A DNA stretch of 33,317 nucleotides from Rhodobiaceae bacterium (GTDB taxonomy: Bacteria; Pseudomonadota; Alphaproteobacteria; Rhizobiales; NORP267): contig JAGRLG010000008.1 of assembly GCA_020441905.1 (NCBI GenBank), forward strand, positions 1-33,317. The letters run 5' to 3'. Made by a program: the position numbers and the translations under genes. How positions within the stretch are numbered: position 1 is the stretch's first letter; every line of letters begins with the position of its first letter. Positions 1 to 7,785 of the stretch are shown here, one piece after another. Under the pieces are notes generated by a model, which ran no database searches, was not told where the DNA came from, and was given only the letters and a program-made list of their open reading frames with translations.

Positions 1-2
1 AG

Positions 3-1745
3 CGCCTCCAGGTCTTCCTCACCAACACGCTGGAGCCCATCGAGCCGCAGAAGAACCTGCTGCTGCCGGAACTGAGCCACGAGGTGGAGGAGGCGCAAAA
101 GGTCAAGGACCAGCCCATTCTCGTCATTCTCGGCAATCCGCCCTATTCCGGCCATTCGCGCAATATGGGGCCGGTGGCGCGGGCCTCGGTGCAGGAATAC
201 AAGAAGGGCTTTCCGGATCTAAATAAACCTGGCCAAGGCAAATGGCTGCAGGACGATTATGTCAAGTTCATCCGCTTTGCGCAGATGAAGATGGATGCGG
301 TCGAGGAAGGCGTGGTCGGCATCATCACCAACCATTCCTGGCTCGATAATCCAACCTTCAAGGGCATGCGCCAATCGCTGATGCAGACCTTCGATCAGAT
401 CCATGTTCTCGACCTGCATGGCAATGCAAAGAAGAAGGAGCGCGCGCCGGATGGCGGCGACGACCAGAACGTCTTCGACATTCAGCAGGGCGTTGCGATT
501 TCACTGTTTGTGAAAAAGCCCGGTTTGGAAAAGGGTGTTTGGCATGCCGAGCTTTGGGGGAAACGCCAGCCAAAATATGAAGCCTGCGTGGGTTCCGAGT
601 TTTCCAAAATGGCCTGGCAGAAGATTGCGCCGATCCAGCCCTTGTTTCTCTTTCGGCCTTGGGATGGAGCTCTAGCCAGCAAATATGACGAGTTCTGGTC
701 GGTTCGAGATATTTTCGCGCCGGTGGGCGATCCCGCGCCAGGCATTGTGACCACTCACGATCAGTTTGCTATTTCGTTTTCGAAAGAAGAGGCGATAGAC
801 AAGGTCGAGCGTTTGGTTGCAACCAGTAATGAAACCGAAGCCCGTCGGCTTTTCCGCCTTTGCTCGCAATCGCAATGGAATTACCAGGAGGCCAAAAAGA
901 AACTCAAGGGTGGCGATTGGCGTAACAAAGTGGTGCCAATTCTTTATCGCCCTTTTGATATGCGTTGGACCGTGTGGGACAGCCAAGTGGCGGTTCATCG
1001 TCGAGAACGCGTCATGACGCACTTGTTGGCTGAAAATGTGGCGCTCATAACATCGCGCCAAACGAAGGGTGAGACGTTCAAACATGTTCAGGTAACAGAC
1101 AAGATCGCTGAAGTGATCTGCATGTCTGGCAAAACCTCGAACAATGGATTTTTGTTCCCGCTCTACCTTTACGATTTGGGCGGGGAGCAAACCGAGAACC
1201 TCGCCCATGACTTCCGCACATATTTGGATAGGCTTTACGACCACCCCTACACGCCGGAGGAGATCCTCGGCTATATCTATGCGGTGCTGCATGCGCCGGC
1301 CTATCGCGCCAGATATGCCGAGTTCCTGCGCATCGATTTCCCGCGTATTCCCTTCCCTGAACAGGCTTCCGATTTTGAAAGCTTATCGGCGCTGGGCTGG
1401 GAGCTGATGCAGGCCCATCTGTTGCGCGAAGTGCCGGCGCAGGGGCTTGGCAGCTATCAGGGCAGGGGCAACAACGAGGTCGTAAAGCCGCGCCATGCCG
1501 AGGCCGAAGAGGCGCTCTACATCAACGAGACTCAATATTTCGCGCCGGTGCCGGCGCAAGTGTGGAATTTCCATATCGGCGGCTACCAGGTGCTGGCGAA
1601 ATATCTGAAAGACCGCAAGGGGCGGGTGCTGACGCTCGACGAGATCAACAATGTCGAAGACGTCGCCAATGTGCTGGCCTTCACTATCGCTCAGATGGCG
1701 GCCATCGACGCGGCTTATCAACAGGCTTTTGCTATCGGCGGGTGA
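3..1745 (+). CDS. Type ISP restriction-modification enzyme, C-terminal part (5' partial)
   Basis: The reading frame is open from the first bases of the window, so the N-terminus lies upstream; 580 residues are visible. A GTG at 84 is internal, not the start. About 40 residues in is LGNPPYSG, the catalytic motif IV (NPPY) of N6-adenine DNA methyltransferases. The rest resembles the end of the methylase core and the target-recognition region of single-polypeptide type ISP enzymes (LlaGI/LlaBIII-like). In that family nuclease, helicase, methylase and specificity domains are fused in one protein of about 1,500 residues. The family is known to methylate one strand of an asymmetric site and to translocate and cut unmodified DNA. 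The nuclease and helicase domains cannot be checked here. Inference: a host defence enzyme. The assignment to the methylase/TRD part is firm; the exact subtype is less so. Confidence 0.85.
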   Translation, partial: RLQVFLTNTLEPIEPQKNLLLPELSHEVEEAQKVKDQPILVILGNPPYSGHSRNMGPVARASVQEYKKGFPDLNKPGQGKWLQDDYVKFIRFAQMKMDAVEEGVVGIITNHSWLDNPTFKGMRQSLMQTFDQIHVLDLHGNAKKKERAPDGGDDQNVFDIQQGVAISLFVKKPGLEKGVWHAELWGKRQPKYEACVGSEFSKMAWQKIAPIQPLFLFRPWDGALASKYDEFWSVRDIFAPVGDPAPGIVTTHDQFAISFSKEEAIDKVERLVATSNETEARRLFRLCSQSQWNYQEAKKKLKGGDWRNKVVPILYRPFDMRWTVWDSQVAVHRRERVMTHLLAENVALITSRQTKGETFKHVQVTDKIAEVICMSGKTSNNGFLFPLYLYDLGGEQTENLAHDFRTYLDRLYDHPYTPEEILGYIYAVLHAPAYRARYAEFLRIDFPRIPFPEQASDFESLSALGWELMQAHLLREVPAQGLGSYQGRGNNEVVKPRHAEAEEALYINETQYFAPVPAQVWNFHIGGYQVLAKYLKDRKGRVLTLDEINNVEDVANVLAFTIAQMAAIDAAYQQAFAIGG

Positions 1746-1828
1746 ATTGCGAATTTCGCTCGCGCCCGGCCTTTTGCTGCGGCACGATTCTGTTGTGATT
1801 CGTGCAACACGGGGGTGTGGGAAGCGCA

Positions 1829-2116
1829 ATGCCGGAAGATCGGCAAACCGACCTTTTTGGTGCTGGCGGTGAGCAGGGCGACCTCTTTGGCGAGGCGGCG
1901 GCGCCCGCCTACCGGCCCGACGCGGACAAGGTGCGGGCGCGGCTGCACCACATTCTGGCCGAGGCGCGGGCCGCGCAGTCGCTGCCCTGGGACCGGGGGC
2001 GGCTTTCACTCTACCGCACGATCTTTCCGCAGATGACGCTGTGGCTGCCCGAGGACGAGGCGGCGCAGCTTCGCTTCGAATTCGAAGAGGAACTGGCGCG
2101 CCTCAAGGCGGCCTGA
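1829..2116 (+). CDS. Conserved hypothetical protein, 95 aa
   Basis: Start chosen at the ATG at 1829, preceded by a purine-rich stretch (GGGAAGCG). A GTG at 1802 in the same frame would add nine residues and has no better ribosome-binding site. The protein begins with a short polar segment in which DLFG occurs twice. It then has a helical region ending in an acidic/Leu-rich stretch around YRTIFPQMTLWLPEDE. There is no signal peptide or membrane segment, so it is probably cytosolic. It resembles small uncharacterised alphaproteobacterial proteins, but I cannot assign a function. It lies 83 bases downstream of the restriction-modification gene on the same strand, which need not mean a functional link. 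Confidence 0.7.
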   Translation: MPEDRQTDLFGAGGEQGDLFGEAAAPAYRPDADKVRARLHHILAEARAAQSLPWDRGRLSLYRTIFPQMTLWLPEDEAAQLRFEFEEELARLKAA

Positions 2117-2131
2117 TCCCGGCCTGATCCC
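2110..2131 (+). repeat. 11-bp tandem duplication at a gene end
   Basis: GGCCTGATCCC occurs twice in direct succession (2110-2120 and 2121-2131). The first copy contains the stop codon of the small hypothetical gene. It is one of many short tandem duplications in this window. Confidence 0.85.
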
Positions 2132-2249
2132 TCGCTGGCCCGCCTTGGCCATGTCACGCGCGGGGCCGAAGGGGGCTACAGGCTCAACCGGCAATGAACT
2201 TGCCTGTTGCGCCGCGGCGCCGGGCGCGATAGATCGGCGCGCCGCCTCG

Positions 2250-2321
2250 CCAAATCACTGGCCAAATCACTGGCCAAATCACTGGCCAAATAACTGGCCA
2301 AATCAGGGGCCAAATCAGGGG
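2250..2321. repeat. 12-bp tandem repeat, six copies
   Basis: Six uninterrupted 12-bp units. The first three are identical (CCAAATCACTGG), the fourth has one change (T-A-A for T-C-A), and the last two share AGGGG in place of ACTGG. Because the unit is a multiple of three, the repeat stays open in the frame of the downstream DUF486 gene and would encode repeated Pro-Asn-His-Trp if read. It sits in the 5' flank of that gene, ending 27 bases before the chosen start. Confidence 0.95.
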
Positions 2322-2348
2322 CGGTGCTCTCAATCGGGTGGGATCGCC

Positions 2349-2705
2349 ATGCGCGCCTTGCTGTTCTCCCCGGCGGTGGCGCCGGTTCTGCTGCTCGCCG
2401 CCTCAAACCTGTTCATGACCCTGGCCTGGTACGGCCATCTCAAGTTCAAGCAGGCGCCGCTGCTCACCGTCATCATGGTGAGCTGGGGCATCGCGCTGGT
2501 TGAATACTGCCTTGCCGTTCCGGCAAACCGTATCGGCCACGGCGCCTATAGCGCGGCCGAACTGAAGACGATCCAGGAGGTCATCACCCTGATCGTCTTC
2601 GCCGGCTTCTCGGTGCTCTACCTGAAGGAGGCGCTCGGCTGGAACCACCTCGCCGGCTTTGCCCTCATCGCCGCCGGCGCCTTTGTCGTGTTCCACCGCT
2701 GGTAG
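2349..2705 (+). CDS. DUF486 (DMT-type) small membrane protein
   Basis: 118 residues, the usual size of the DUF486 family, which is distantly related to drug/metabolite transporters. Four hydrophobic segments are visible, at about residues 8-27, 38-57, 77-93 and 100-116. Family-typical stretches include ASNLFMTLAWYGHLK near the N-terminus and SWGIALVEYC in the second segment. The start at ATG 2349 follows GGTGGG at a spacing of six. The frame is open upstream to 2145 across the 12-bp repeat, but that extension is low-complexity and is not part of the family. It is an inner-membrane protein; substrate and role are unknown for the family. Confidence 0.88.
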   Translation: MRALLFSPAVAPVLLLAASNLFMTLAWYGHLKFKQAPLLTVIMVSWGIALVEYCLAVPANRIGHGAYSAAELKTIQEVITLIVFAGFSVLYLKEALGWNHLAGFALIAAGAFVVFHRW

Positions 2706-2746
2706 GGCGGCAGGCGCCGGCCGGCAAGGGCCGGATGCAGCGGATC

Positions 2747-3277
2747 CTAATTTCCGAAGCCGGCGCTTGGCAGTTTCGGGGCGCCGCTGAAATTGGGATA
2801 GCCGCCATAGCCGCCGCCATAGCCGCCGTAATATCCCCCGCCATAGACCCGGCCGCCGTAATAGCCGTAATTGGGGGCGTGGCGGTAGCGCGGATAGGCG
2901 CGGCGCGGATGATAACCGTAATTATAGCTCGGCGCGCCGAAGAAGAAGCTGAAGCCGGTCGAGGGGTAGGGCGCGTAATAGGGCGGCGGCGCCGGACGGT
3001 AATAGCGCCGCACCGGGGCGATGCCGGCGAGATAGCGGCCCGAGGCCCAGCCGACATAGCCGGCGAAGTTGACATTGCACCAGGCGCTGCCGGCGGTGCA
3101 GCTGTAGATCTCGACCCGGCCGCCGGCGGGAATGACGGCGATGCGGCCATAGCCGGTGCCGGGTCCGGCGCGCAGGTTCAGGCTGGATACTGCATAGCTG
3201 GCGGCGGCCTGGGCGGCCGCTGGCAAAAGAAGGCCGGCGGCGAAGCCGAGGCCAATCAGAACGTTGCGAAGAGACAT
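2747..3277 (-). CDS. Secreted SH3-domain protein with Gly/Tyr-rich tail
   Basis: Start at the ATG ending at 3277, preceded by AGGAG seven bases upstream; the longer open frame to 3598 is not supported. 176 residues. Residues 1-30 form a signal peptide (hydrophobic core, cleavage near AQAA). Residues about 31-86 are a bacterial SH3 domain, with the signature SLNLRAGPGTGYG, two cysteines (SCTAGSAWCNV) and GYVGWASGRYL. The remainder is rich in Tyr, Pro and Gly, with GGYYGGYGGGYGGY-like repeats, and is probably disordered. Such domains are usually periplasmic or wall-associated and bind peptides or peptidoglycan; the ligand here is unknown. It is convergent with the DUF486 gene and divergent from the next outer-membrane protein. 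Confidence 0.85.
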   Translation of the reverse strand: MSLRNVLIGLGFAAGLLLPAAAQAAASYAVSSLNLRAGPGTGYGRIAVIPAGGRVEIYSCTAGSAWCNVNFAGYVGWASGRYLAGIAPVRRYYRPAPPPYYAPYPSTGFSFFFGAPSYNYGYHPRRAYPRYRHAPNYGYYGGRVYGGGYYGGYGGGYGGYPNFSGAPKLPSAGFGN

Positions 3278-3396
3278 GAGTTTCTCCTGTCCGATCGCCC
3301 CCATTGGCTTCAGCTTATCAAACCCGCGCGAGAAATAGCAATCGTCGTGAAGGCTTCGCGGGCGGCGCCTCGATATTGTCCCCAGGCGGCACGGTT

Positions 3397-3426
3397 TTGA
3401 CCGAGTGTTGCGCCGATGTGACATAC
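3397..3426 (+). promoter_or_regulatory. Candidate sigma70 promoter for the 3555 outer-membrane gene
   Basis: TTGACC (3397-3402) and ACATAC (3421-3426) are 18 bases apart, about 130 bases before the start of the outer-membrane protein gene. The -35 box is good and the -10 box weak. No regulator site was recognised. Confidence 0.3.
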
Positions 3427-3554
3427 GCCGCCGTTGCCCCGTGCTAGTTTTGCCGGGCGCTTTGACAGGGGCGACAAACAATTTCAGCCGGCGCCGGGCG
3501 GGTTCGGTCATTGAGCCAGCGGGCGCGGCAAAAGCAGGGAATAGAGGTAATATC

Positions 3555-4235
3555 ATGAAAAAGATCAACAAGCTGGCGGCTGCCACGCTGATTTCCACAT
3601 TCGGCCTTTTTTCCGCCGGTAGCGCGATCGCGGCCGATTACACCGCAGGCCCCAGCGGCCACTGGTATGTGGAAGGCCTGGTCGGCGGCGCACTGCCGCT
3701 GAAGCGCGACGTGACTGTCAATGGCGCGCCTGGCACCTACAAGCCGCAGGGCGGCTTCACCGGCGCGGCGACCGTCGGGCATACCTTCGGCGACAATCTG
3801 CGGGTCGAACTGGCCGGGTCGTGGACGCGCGCCAACAAGGGCACGGTCGTGCTGGCGGGGACGCCGTTCCCCCATGCCGGCAGCATCGATGTCTACACCC
3901 TGATGGTCAACGGCCTGGTGTCGTTCGATATCGGCTCGGTGGTGCGGCCCTTCGTCGGCGTCGGCGCCGGCTTCGCCGTCTTCAACATGAACAATTTCGG
4001 CGCTTCTCCCGGCGCCTTCGCCTTCAACGACAGCGACACCGTGGCCGCAGGCGCCCTGCATGCCGGCCTCGACGTGCCGCTTGGCGACAGCGGCGTGACC
4101 TTCACCGGGCGCTATTCGCTGGTGGCGACGGGCCAGGCCAATTTCACCGCCACGGACGGCATCAATACCTCGACCAAGCCCTCCGGCGTCGACCATGTGT
4201 TCCTCGCCGGCGTGCGGGTGCCGCTGGGCAGGTAA
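3555..4235 (+). CDS. Outer-membrane beta-barrel protein, 226 aa
   Basis: Start at ATG 3555, with AGAGG eight bases upstream and a classic signal peptide (MKKINK, then a hydrophobic stretch ending SAIAAD). The mature part is a chain of alternating amphipathic strands with Gly and aromatic residues typical of small OmpA/Omp25-like barrels. Examples are WYVEGLVGGALPL near the N-terminus, RPFVGVGAGFAVF in the middle and VFLAGVRVPLG at the end. The last residue is Arg rather than the aromatic usually seen at barrel ends. Likely an outer-membrane structural or porin-like protein; the specific function is unknown. It stands alone between divergent and convergent neighbours. Confidence 0.8.
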   Translation: MKKINKLAAATLISTFGLFSAGSAIAADYTAGPSGHWYVEGLVGGALPLKRDVTVNGAPGTYKPQGGFTGAATVGHTFGDNLRVELAGSWTRANKGTVVLAGTPFPHAGSIDVYTLMVNGLVSFDIGSVVRPFVGVGAGFAVFNMNNFGASPGAFAFNDSDTVAAGALHAGLDVPLGDSGVTFTGRYSLVATGQANFTATDGINTSTKPSGVDHVFLAGVRVPLGR

Positions 4236-4291
4236 AGGATCTTTCCTCCCGACCAACTTCGGGGCCGCTCCGGTTGACGGGGCGGCCCGAT

Positions 4292-5179
4292 TTATTTCGC
4301 CGGTTTGTTTCCGCGCCGCGCCGCTTCCCCGTTCGGGTCCCCATTGGCGCCTCCGTTGGTTCCCCCATTGGTTCCGGCCCCGAAACCCAGGGAGTCGGAA
4401 AAACGGCGGCCCCAGATCAGCCCGCCGTCGACGACCAGATCGGAGCCGTTGACGAAGCGGGCTTCATCGCCGGCCAGCCAGAGCAGGGCTTCCGCCACAT
4501 CGTCGGGCAGGCCGGGGCGCGGCACCGCCTGGAGGCGGGCGATATGGGCCGGCATCAGTTCGGCTATGCGCTCGGCGCGCTCGTCGTCGATGCCCTGGGC
4601 ACGGGCGTGAATGCCGGTGGCGATAATGCCGGGAGAGACAGAATTGACGCGCACATTGTCCTCGCCAAGTTCCATGGCAGCGCAGCGCGTCAGGTGCAGA
4701 ACGGCGGCCTTGGCGGCCGAATAGACGGCCGACAGGGCGCCGGTGCGATGGCCGGCCACCGACGCCAGGTTGACGATGGAACCGCTTTTTTGCGCCCGCA
4801 TGACCGGCGCCGCCTCGCGGATATGGGCGAAGGTGCCGCGCAGGTGGATGGCCATGGTGCGGTCGAAGTCCTCCAGCGCGATGGTCTCGATGCGGCCGGC
4901 GGGGCCGGGGTCGCCGGCATTGTTGATCAGGATGTCGAGGCGGCCATGGGCCGAGAGCACTTGCGCGAATACACGTCTTGTGTCGGCGGCGTCCGCGACA
5001 TCGGCGCGCAGGAAGGTGGCTCCGGTGTCCGCCGCCACGGCGCGGCCGGCGGCCTCGCTGCGCCCGGTAAAGCAGACCGCCGCGCCTTCGGCACGGAATC
5101 GCTCGACCGCGCGCCGGCCAATGCCGCGGGTGCCGCCGGTGATGAGCGCTATCTTGCCGTCCAGCCTTCCAGTGGCCAA
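4292..5179 (-). CDS. SDR-family NAD(P)-dependent oxidoreductase with repeat-derived tail
   Basis: 295 residues. The start is a TTG ending at 5179, with AAGGA eight bases upstream; no ATG or GTG is available before the nucleotide-binding motif. Classic short-chain dehydrogenase features are present: TGGTRGIG (residues 14-21, cofactor binding), NNAG (86-89), Ser140, and the catalytic Tyr153-Lys157 pair in YSAAK. The usual Asn of the tetrad is His here (IHLRG, about 112), a variant seen in other SDRs. The fold ends with LVVDGGLIWG near residue 258. The remaining residues include GTNG-GTNG-GANG-DPNG, encoded by a 12-bp tandem repeat. Substrate is not predictable. Confidence 0.88.
   Translation of the reverse strand: MATGRLDGKIALITGGTRGIGRRAVERFRAEGAAVCFTGRSEAAGRAVAADTGATFLRADVADAADTRRVFAQVLSAHGRLDILINNAGDPGPAGRIETIALEDFDRTMAIHLRGTFAHIREAAPVMRAQKSGSIVNLASVAGHRTGALSAVYSAAKAAVLHLTRCAAMELGEDNVRVNSVSPGIIATGIHARAQGIDDERAERIAELMPAHIARLQAVPRPGLPDDVAEALLWLAGDEARFVNGSDLVVDGGLIWGRRFSDSLGFGAGTNGGTNGGANGDPNGEAARRGNKPAK
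4328..4375. repeat. 12-bp tandem repeat inside the SDR gene, four copies
   Basis: Four degenerate 12-bp units (consensus on the minus strand GGNRCCAAYGGG) encode residues 269-284 of the SDR protein as four Gly/Asp-X-Asn-Gly blocks. This lies beyond the catalytic fold and is the only one of the window's tandem repeats inside a confident coding region, apart from the domain-scale repeats of the VWA gene. Confidence 0.85.
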
Positions 5180-5291
5180 ATCCCCTGTCCTTTTTCCTCA
5201 GCGGGCCTTTGTCGGGCGCGCAAGTTGCCGCGAGACTGCACAGGGCTGCGGCGGGGTCAACATTTTTGCGCGGCCGCCGGCAGGGAATGGA

Positions 5292-5356
5292 GCGCGACGT
5301 CTGGGCGCGACGTCTGGGCGCGACGACTGGGCGCGACGACTGGGCGCGACGACTGG
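5292..5356. repeat. 13-bp tandem repeat, five copies
   Basis: Five perfect-length units: two of GCGCGACGTCTGG followed by three of GCGCGACGACTGG (one base different). It lies in the 5' flank of the lipoprotein gene, about 95 bases before its start, and upstream of the divergent SDR gene. A 13-bp unit is not a multiple of three, so this copy was not selected for coding. Confidence 0.95.
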
Positions 5357-5451
5357 GCGCGCGCATGCCCACTTGCCCCCTTGGCTCCCATGTGCAGGAT
5401 GGCGCAATATACCGGGCAGATCGCGACGACGTCTTGAGGGGGCTTTCCATC

Positions 5452-6156
5452 ATGTTCAATCTGTTTCGTTCCTTGCGGCCGGCTGGAGCCGCCGGCGCGC
5501 TGCGGCCGGCCGCCATGGCGGTTGCCGGTATCCTGGTGCTTTCGGCTTGCGCCGGACAGGACAGCGATGTCCAGAAGCCCTTGCCCTTCGCCTTCACCGG
5601 CGATTCCTATTACGGCACGCTTTCGGGTGTCAGCGGCAAGGCGGTCATTCTCGAGCCTGGCGCCGACGATCTGGCGGTGGAACGCATCGCCTGGCGGCGC
5701 ACCGGGCTGCTGCCCTGCCTGATGCAGGTCTACAAACGCGCGCCCAACAATCCGGCGCGGGTCAGCGTCGACAAGTCGGAAGAGTGCGAAGGCGCCAAGG
5801 GCGACGAGAGCGAGGTCAAGAGCGTCGGCGAACTCAATGCCGCCTTCGCGCCGACCATGCGGGTCATTACCGGCCTGCGCGCCTGCTACCCTAAAAAGGG
5901 CAAGGGCAAGCGCCTGGCGGCGCTGGAGGTCGAGATCAGCGAACTGAAGGCTGACGGCACGATTTCGCCTCCGGTGACGGGGAGCGAGGAGCGCTTCGGC
6001 AATGGCTTCGACGATTGCGGCGAGGTTGCCGAATGGTCGCGCTGCGCCGCCGGCGGGGTCGGCACCGGAGTGCGCACCCATTTTGACAAGGCGCTGGGCT
6101 CGCGCTTTATCGTCGGCGTCGAATTGCGCTGCCGGACACTTGGCAAGGCATCCTGA
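5452..6156 (+). CDS. Putative lipoprotein, 234 aa, unknown function
   Basis: Start at ATG 5452, with GAGGGGG nine to ten bases upstream. An N-terminal hydrophobic segment ends in a lipobox, Leu30-Ser-Ala-Cys33, so the mature protein is probably lipid-anchored at Cys33. A shorter start at 5512 would also keep the lipobox. The mature part is soluble, with several cysteines (for example in LLPCLM, EECEG, RACYP, DDCGE, RCAAG, LRCRT) suggesting disulfides. There is a Lys-rich turn around YPKKGKGK. I do not recognise a domain. It is followed by a strong intrinsic terminator at 6216-6246, so it is probably monocistronic. Confidence 0.75.
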   Translation: MFNLFRSLRPAGAAGALRPAAMAVAGILVLSACAGQDSDVQKPLPFAFTGDSYYGTLSGVSGKAVILEPGADDLAVERIAWRRTGLLPCLMQVYKRAPNNPARVSVDKSEECEGAKGDESEVKSVGELNAAFAPTMRVITGLRACYPKKGKGKRLAALEVEISELKADGTISPPVTGSEERFGNGFDDCGEVAEWSRCAAGGVGTGVRTHFDKALGSRFIVGVELRCRTLGKAS

Positions 6157-6215
6157 TTTTTGTGATGTATTGGATCGGATAGCATTGCTATCATATTGAT
6201 TTTTTGGAGAATACC

Positions 6216-6254
6216 ACAGCCGGGCTTCGAAACGAAACCCGGCTGTCCTTTTAT
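6216..6254 (+). terminator. Rho-independent terminator after the lipoprotein gene
   Basis: ACAGCCGGG (6216-6224) pairs with CCCGGCTGT (6238-6246). TTCG/CGAA continue the stem after one C-A mismatch, closing on an AAA loop. CCTTTTAT follows. It lies 60 bases after the lipoprotein stop and 138 bases before sqr, separating the two units. Confidence 0.85.
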
Positions 6255-6323
6255 GCGTTGCGGCTCGGCCTGCGGCGCTTGGTCGCGGAAGAGAGGCGAA
6301 GGCCACCGCTTGCAGCAGACTTG

Positions 6324-6354
6324 TTGCTCCTCATATTAGATGACGCTATATTAG
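6324..6354 (+). promoter_or_regulatory. Candidate sqr promoter with ATATTAG direct repeats
   Basis: TTGCTC (6324-6329) and TATATT (6347-6352) are 17 bases apart and about 30 bases before the sqr start. The heptamer ATATTAG occurs at 6333-6339 and 6348-6354, one copy in the spacer and one over the -10 box, in an otherwise GC-rich region. Placement would suit a repressor site. Sulfide-responsive ArsR-type repressors (SqrR/BigR) control such genes in relatives, but no such gene is in this window and the site is not matched to a known consensus. Confidence 0.5.
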
Positions 6355-6383
6355 CGGATACTGATAAAAATAGGGAGGGAGCA

Positions 6384-7664
6384 ATGGCCCATATCGTCGT
6401 TTTGGGTGGCGGAATCGGAGGTATGTCGGCGGCCTTCGAGTTGAAGGACGCGCTGCGCTCGTCGGACCGGATCACGGTCATTTCCAAGGTTCCATATTTC
6501 CAGTTCACGCCCTCCAACCCCTGGGTTGCGGTCAAGTGGCGCAAGAAGTCCGATATCACCGTCGAGCTGGCGCCGACACTCAAGCGCAAGGGCATCGACT
6601 TCATCGCCAGCGCGGCGAGCGCGGTGAAGCCGGAAAAGAACCGGATCGAGCTCGAGAATGGCGAGGCGGTCGAATACGATTATCTGATCATCGCCACCGG
6701 TCCCGACCTTGCCTTCGACGAGATCGAAGGTCTGGGTCCGGACGCTTTCACCTCCTCGGTGTGCGATGTCAATCATGCCGCCCTGGCCTCGGAGGAATGG
6801 GAAGCCTTCTGCAAGGCGCCGGGGCCGATCGTGGTCGGCGCAGTGCAGGGCGCCTCGTGCTATGGCCCGGCCTATGAATTTGCCATGATCATGGACACCG
6901 ATCTGAAGCGCCGGCGCATCCGCGACAAGGTGGCGATGACCTTTGTCACCGCCGAGCCCTATATCGGCCATCTCGGCCTCGACGGGGTCGGCGACACCAA
7001 GAGCGTGCTCGAGAGCGAACTGCGCGAGCGCCATATCAAGTGGATCACCAATGCCCGCGTCGACAAGGTCGAGAAGGGGCTGATGCATGTCAGCGAAATC
7101 GGCGAGGATGGCGAGGTCCGCAAGAGCCACGAACTGCCTTTCGACCACTCCATGATGCTGCCCGCCTTTCGCGGCATCAAGGCGCTGATGGGTGTCGACG
7201 GCCTGGTCAATCCGCGCGGCTTCGTCATCGTCGACAAGCATCAGCGCAACCCGAAATATCCCAATGTGTTCGGTATCGGCGTCTGCATCGCCATCCCGCC
7301 GGTGGGCAAGACCCCCGTGCCCGTCGGCGTGCCCAAGACCGGCTATATGATCGAGAGCATGGTCGCGGCGAGCGTCAACAATATCCGCGCCCTCATCGAC
7401 GGCCGCGAGCCGGCGGACGAGGCGACCTGGAACGCGGTATGCCTGGCCGATTTCGGCGATGGCGGCGTTGCCTTTGTCGCCATGCCGCAGATCCCGCCGC
7501 GCAACGTCAACTGGTCGTCCCACGGCAAATGGGTGCATCTGGCCAAGGTGGCGTTCGAAAAATACTTCCTGCGCAAGGTGCGCAAGGGATCCAGCGAGCC
7601 GCTCTACGAGAAATATGTCCTCAAGGCGCTGGATATCACCAAGATTCGCCAGCCCGGCGAATAG
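6384..7664 (+). CDS. sqr: Sulfide:quinone oxidoreductase
   Basis: 426 residues; start at ATG 6384 after GGAGGGA. The enzyme oxidises sulfide to zero-valent sulfur and passes two electrons through FAD to membrane quinone. Seen in the sequence: an FAD-binding GGGIGG near the N-terminus (residues 8-13), a second dinucleotide-fold signature IIATGPDL (102-109), and family-typical VQGASCYGPAYE (154-165). Cysteines at 127, 159 and 353 coincide with the three functional cysteines described for the Rhodobacter capsulatus enzyme. The C-terminal part has amphipathic segments around 385-400 that would dock on the membrane. It stands alone: no persulfide dioxygenase or rhodanese gene is adjacent. Transcription probably ends at the hairpin at 7725-7763. 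Confidence 0.92.
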   Translation: MAHIVVLGGGIGGMSAAFELKDALRSSDRITVISKVPYFQFTPSNPWVAVKWRKKSDITVELAPTLKRKGIDFIASAASAVKPEKNRIELENGEAVEYDYLIIATGPDLAFDEIEGLGPDAFTSSVCDVNHAALASEEWEAFCKAPGPIVVGAVQGASCYGPAYEFAMIMDTDLKRRRIRDKVAMTFVTAEPYIGHLGLDGVGDTKSVLESELRERHIKWITNARVDKVEKGLMHVSEIGEDGEVRKSHELPFDHSMMLPAFRGIKALMGVDGLVNPRGFVIVDKHQRNPKYPNVFGIGVCIAIPPVGKTPVPVGVPKTGYMIESMVAASVNNIRALIDGREPADEATWNAVCLADFGDGGVAFVAMPQIPPRNVNWSSHGKWVHLAKVAFEKYFLRKVRKGSSEPLYEKYVLKALDITKIRQPGE

Positions 7665-7724
7665 CGCATCGCCCTTTGCCGCCACGCTCCGCTCCAATCC
7701 CTCTGCGGGGCGGTGGCAAAAGTC

Positions 7725-7763
7725 AGGGCGCCGCCCCCTATTGTTCCTCGGGGGCGGCGCCCT
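7725..7763. terminator. Bidirectional hairpin between convergent genes
   Basis: A perfect 14-bp stem, AGGGCGCCGCCCCC (7725-7738) with its complement at 7750-7763, and an 11-base loop. It sits 60 bases after sqr and 22 bases after the convergent outer-membrane gene. No T tract follows on either strand, so it may work by blocking polymerase or exonuclease. A second, weaker stem (TTTGCC near 7676 with GGCAAA near 7715) precedes it. Confidence 0.7.
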
Positions 7764-7785
7764 GCAATCTGCTCCATCCGGCGCG

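Noticed and set aside
2250..2321. Possible CRISPR array
   Set aside because: The 12-bp units are directly adjacent with no spacers, and no cas genes are present; the same holds for the other tandem arrays.
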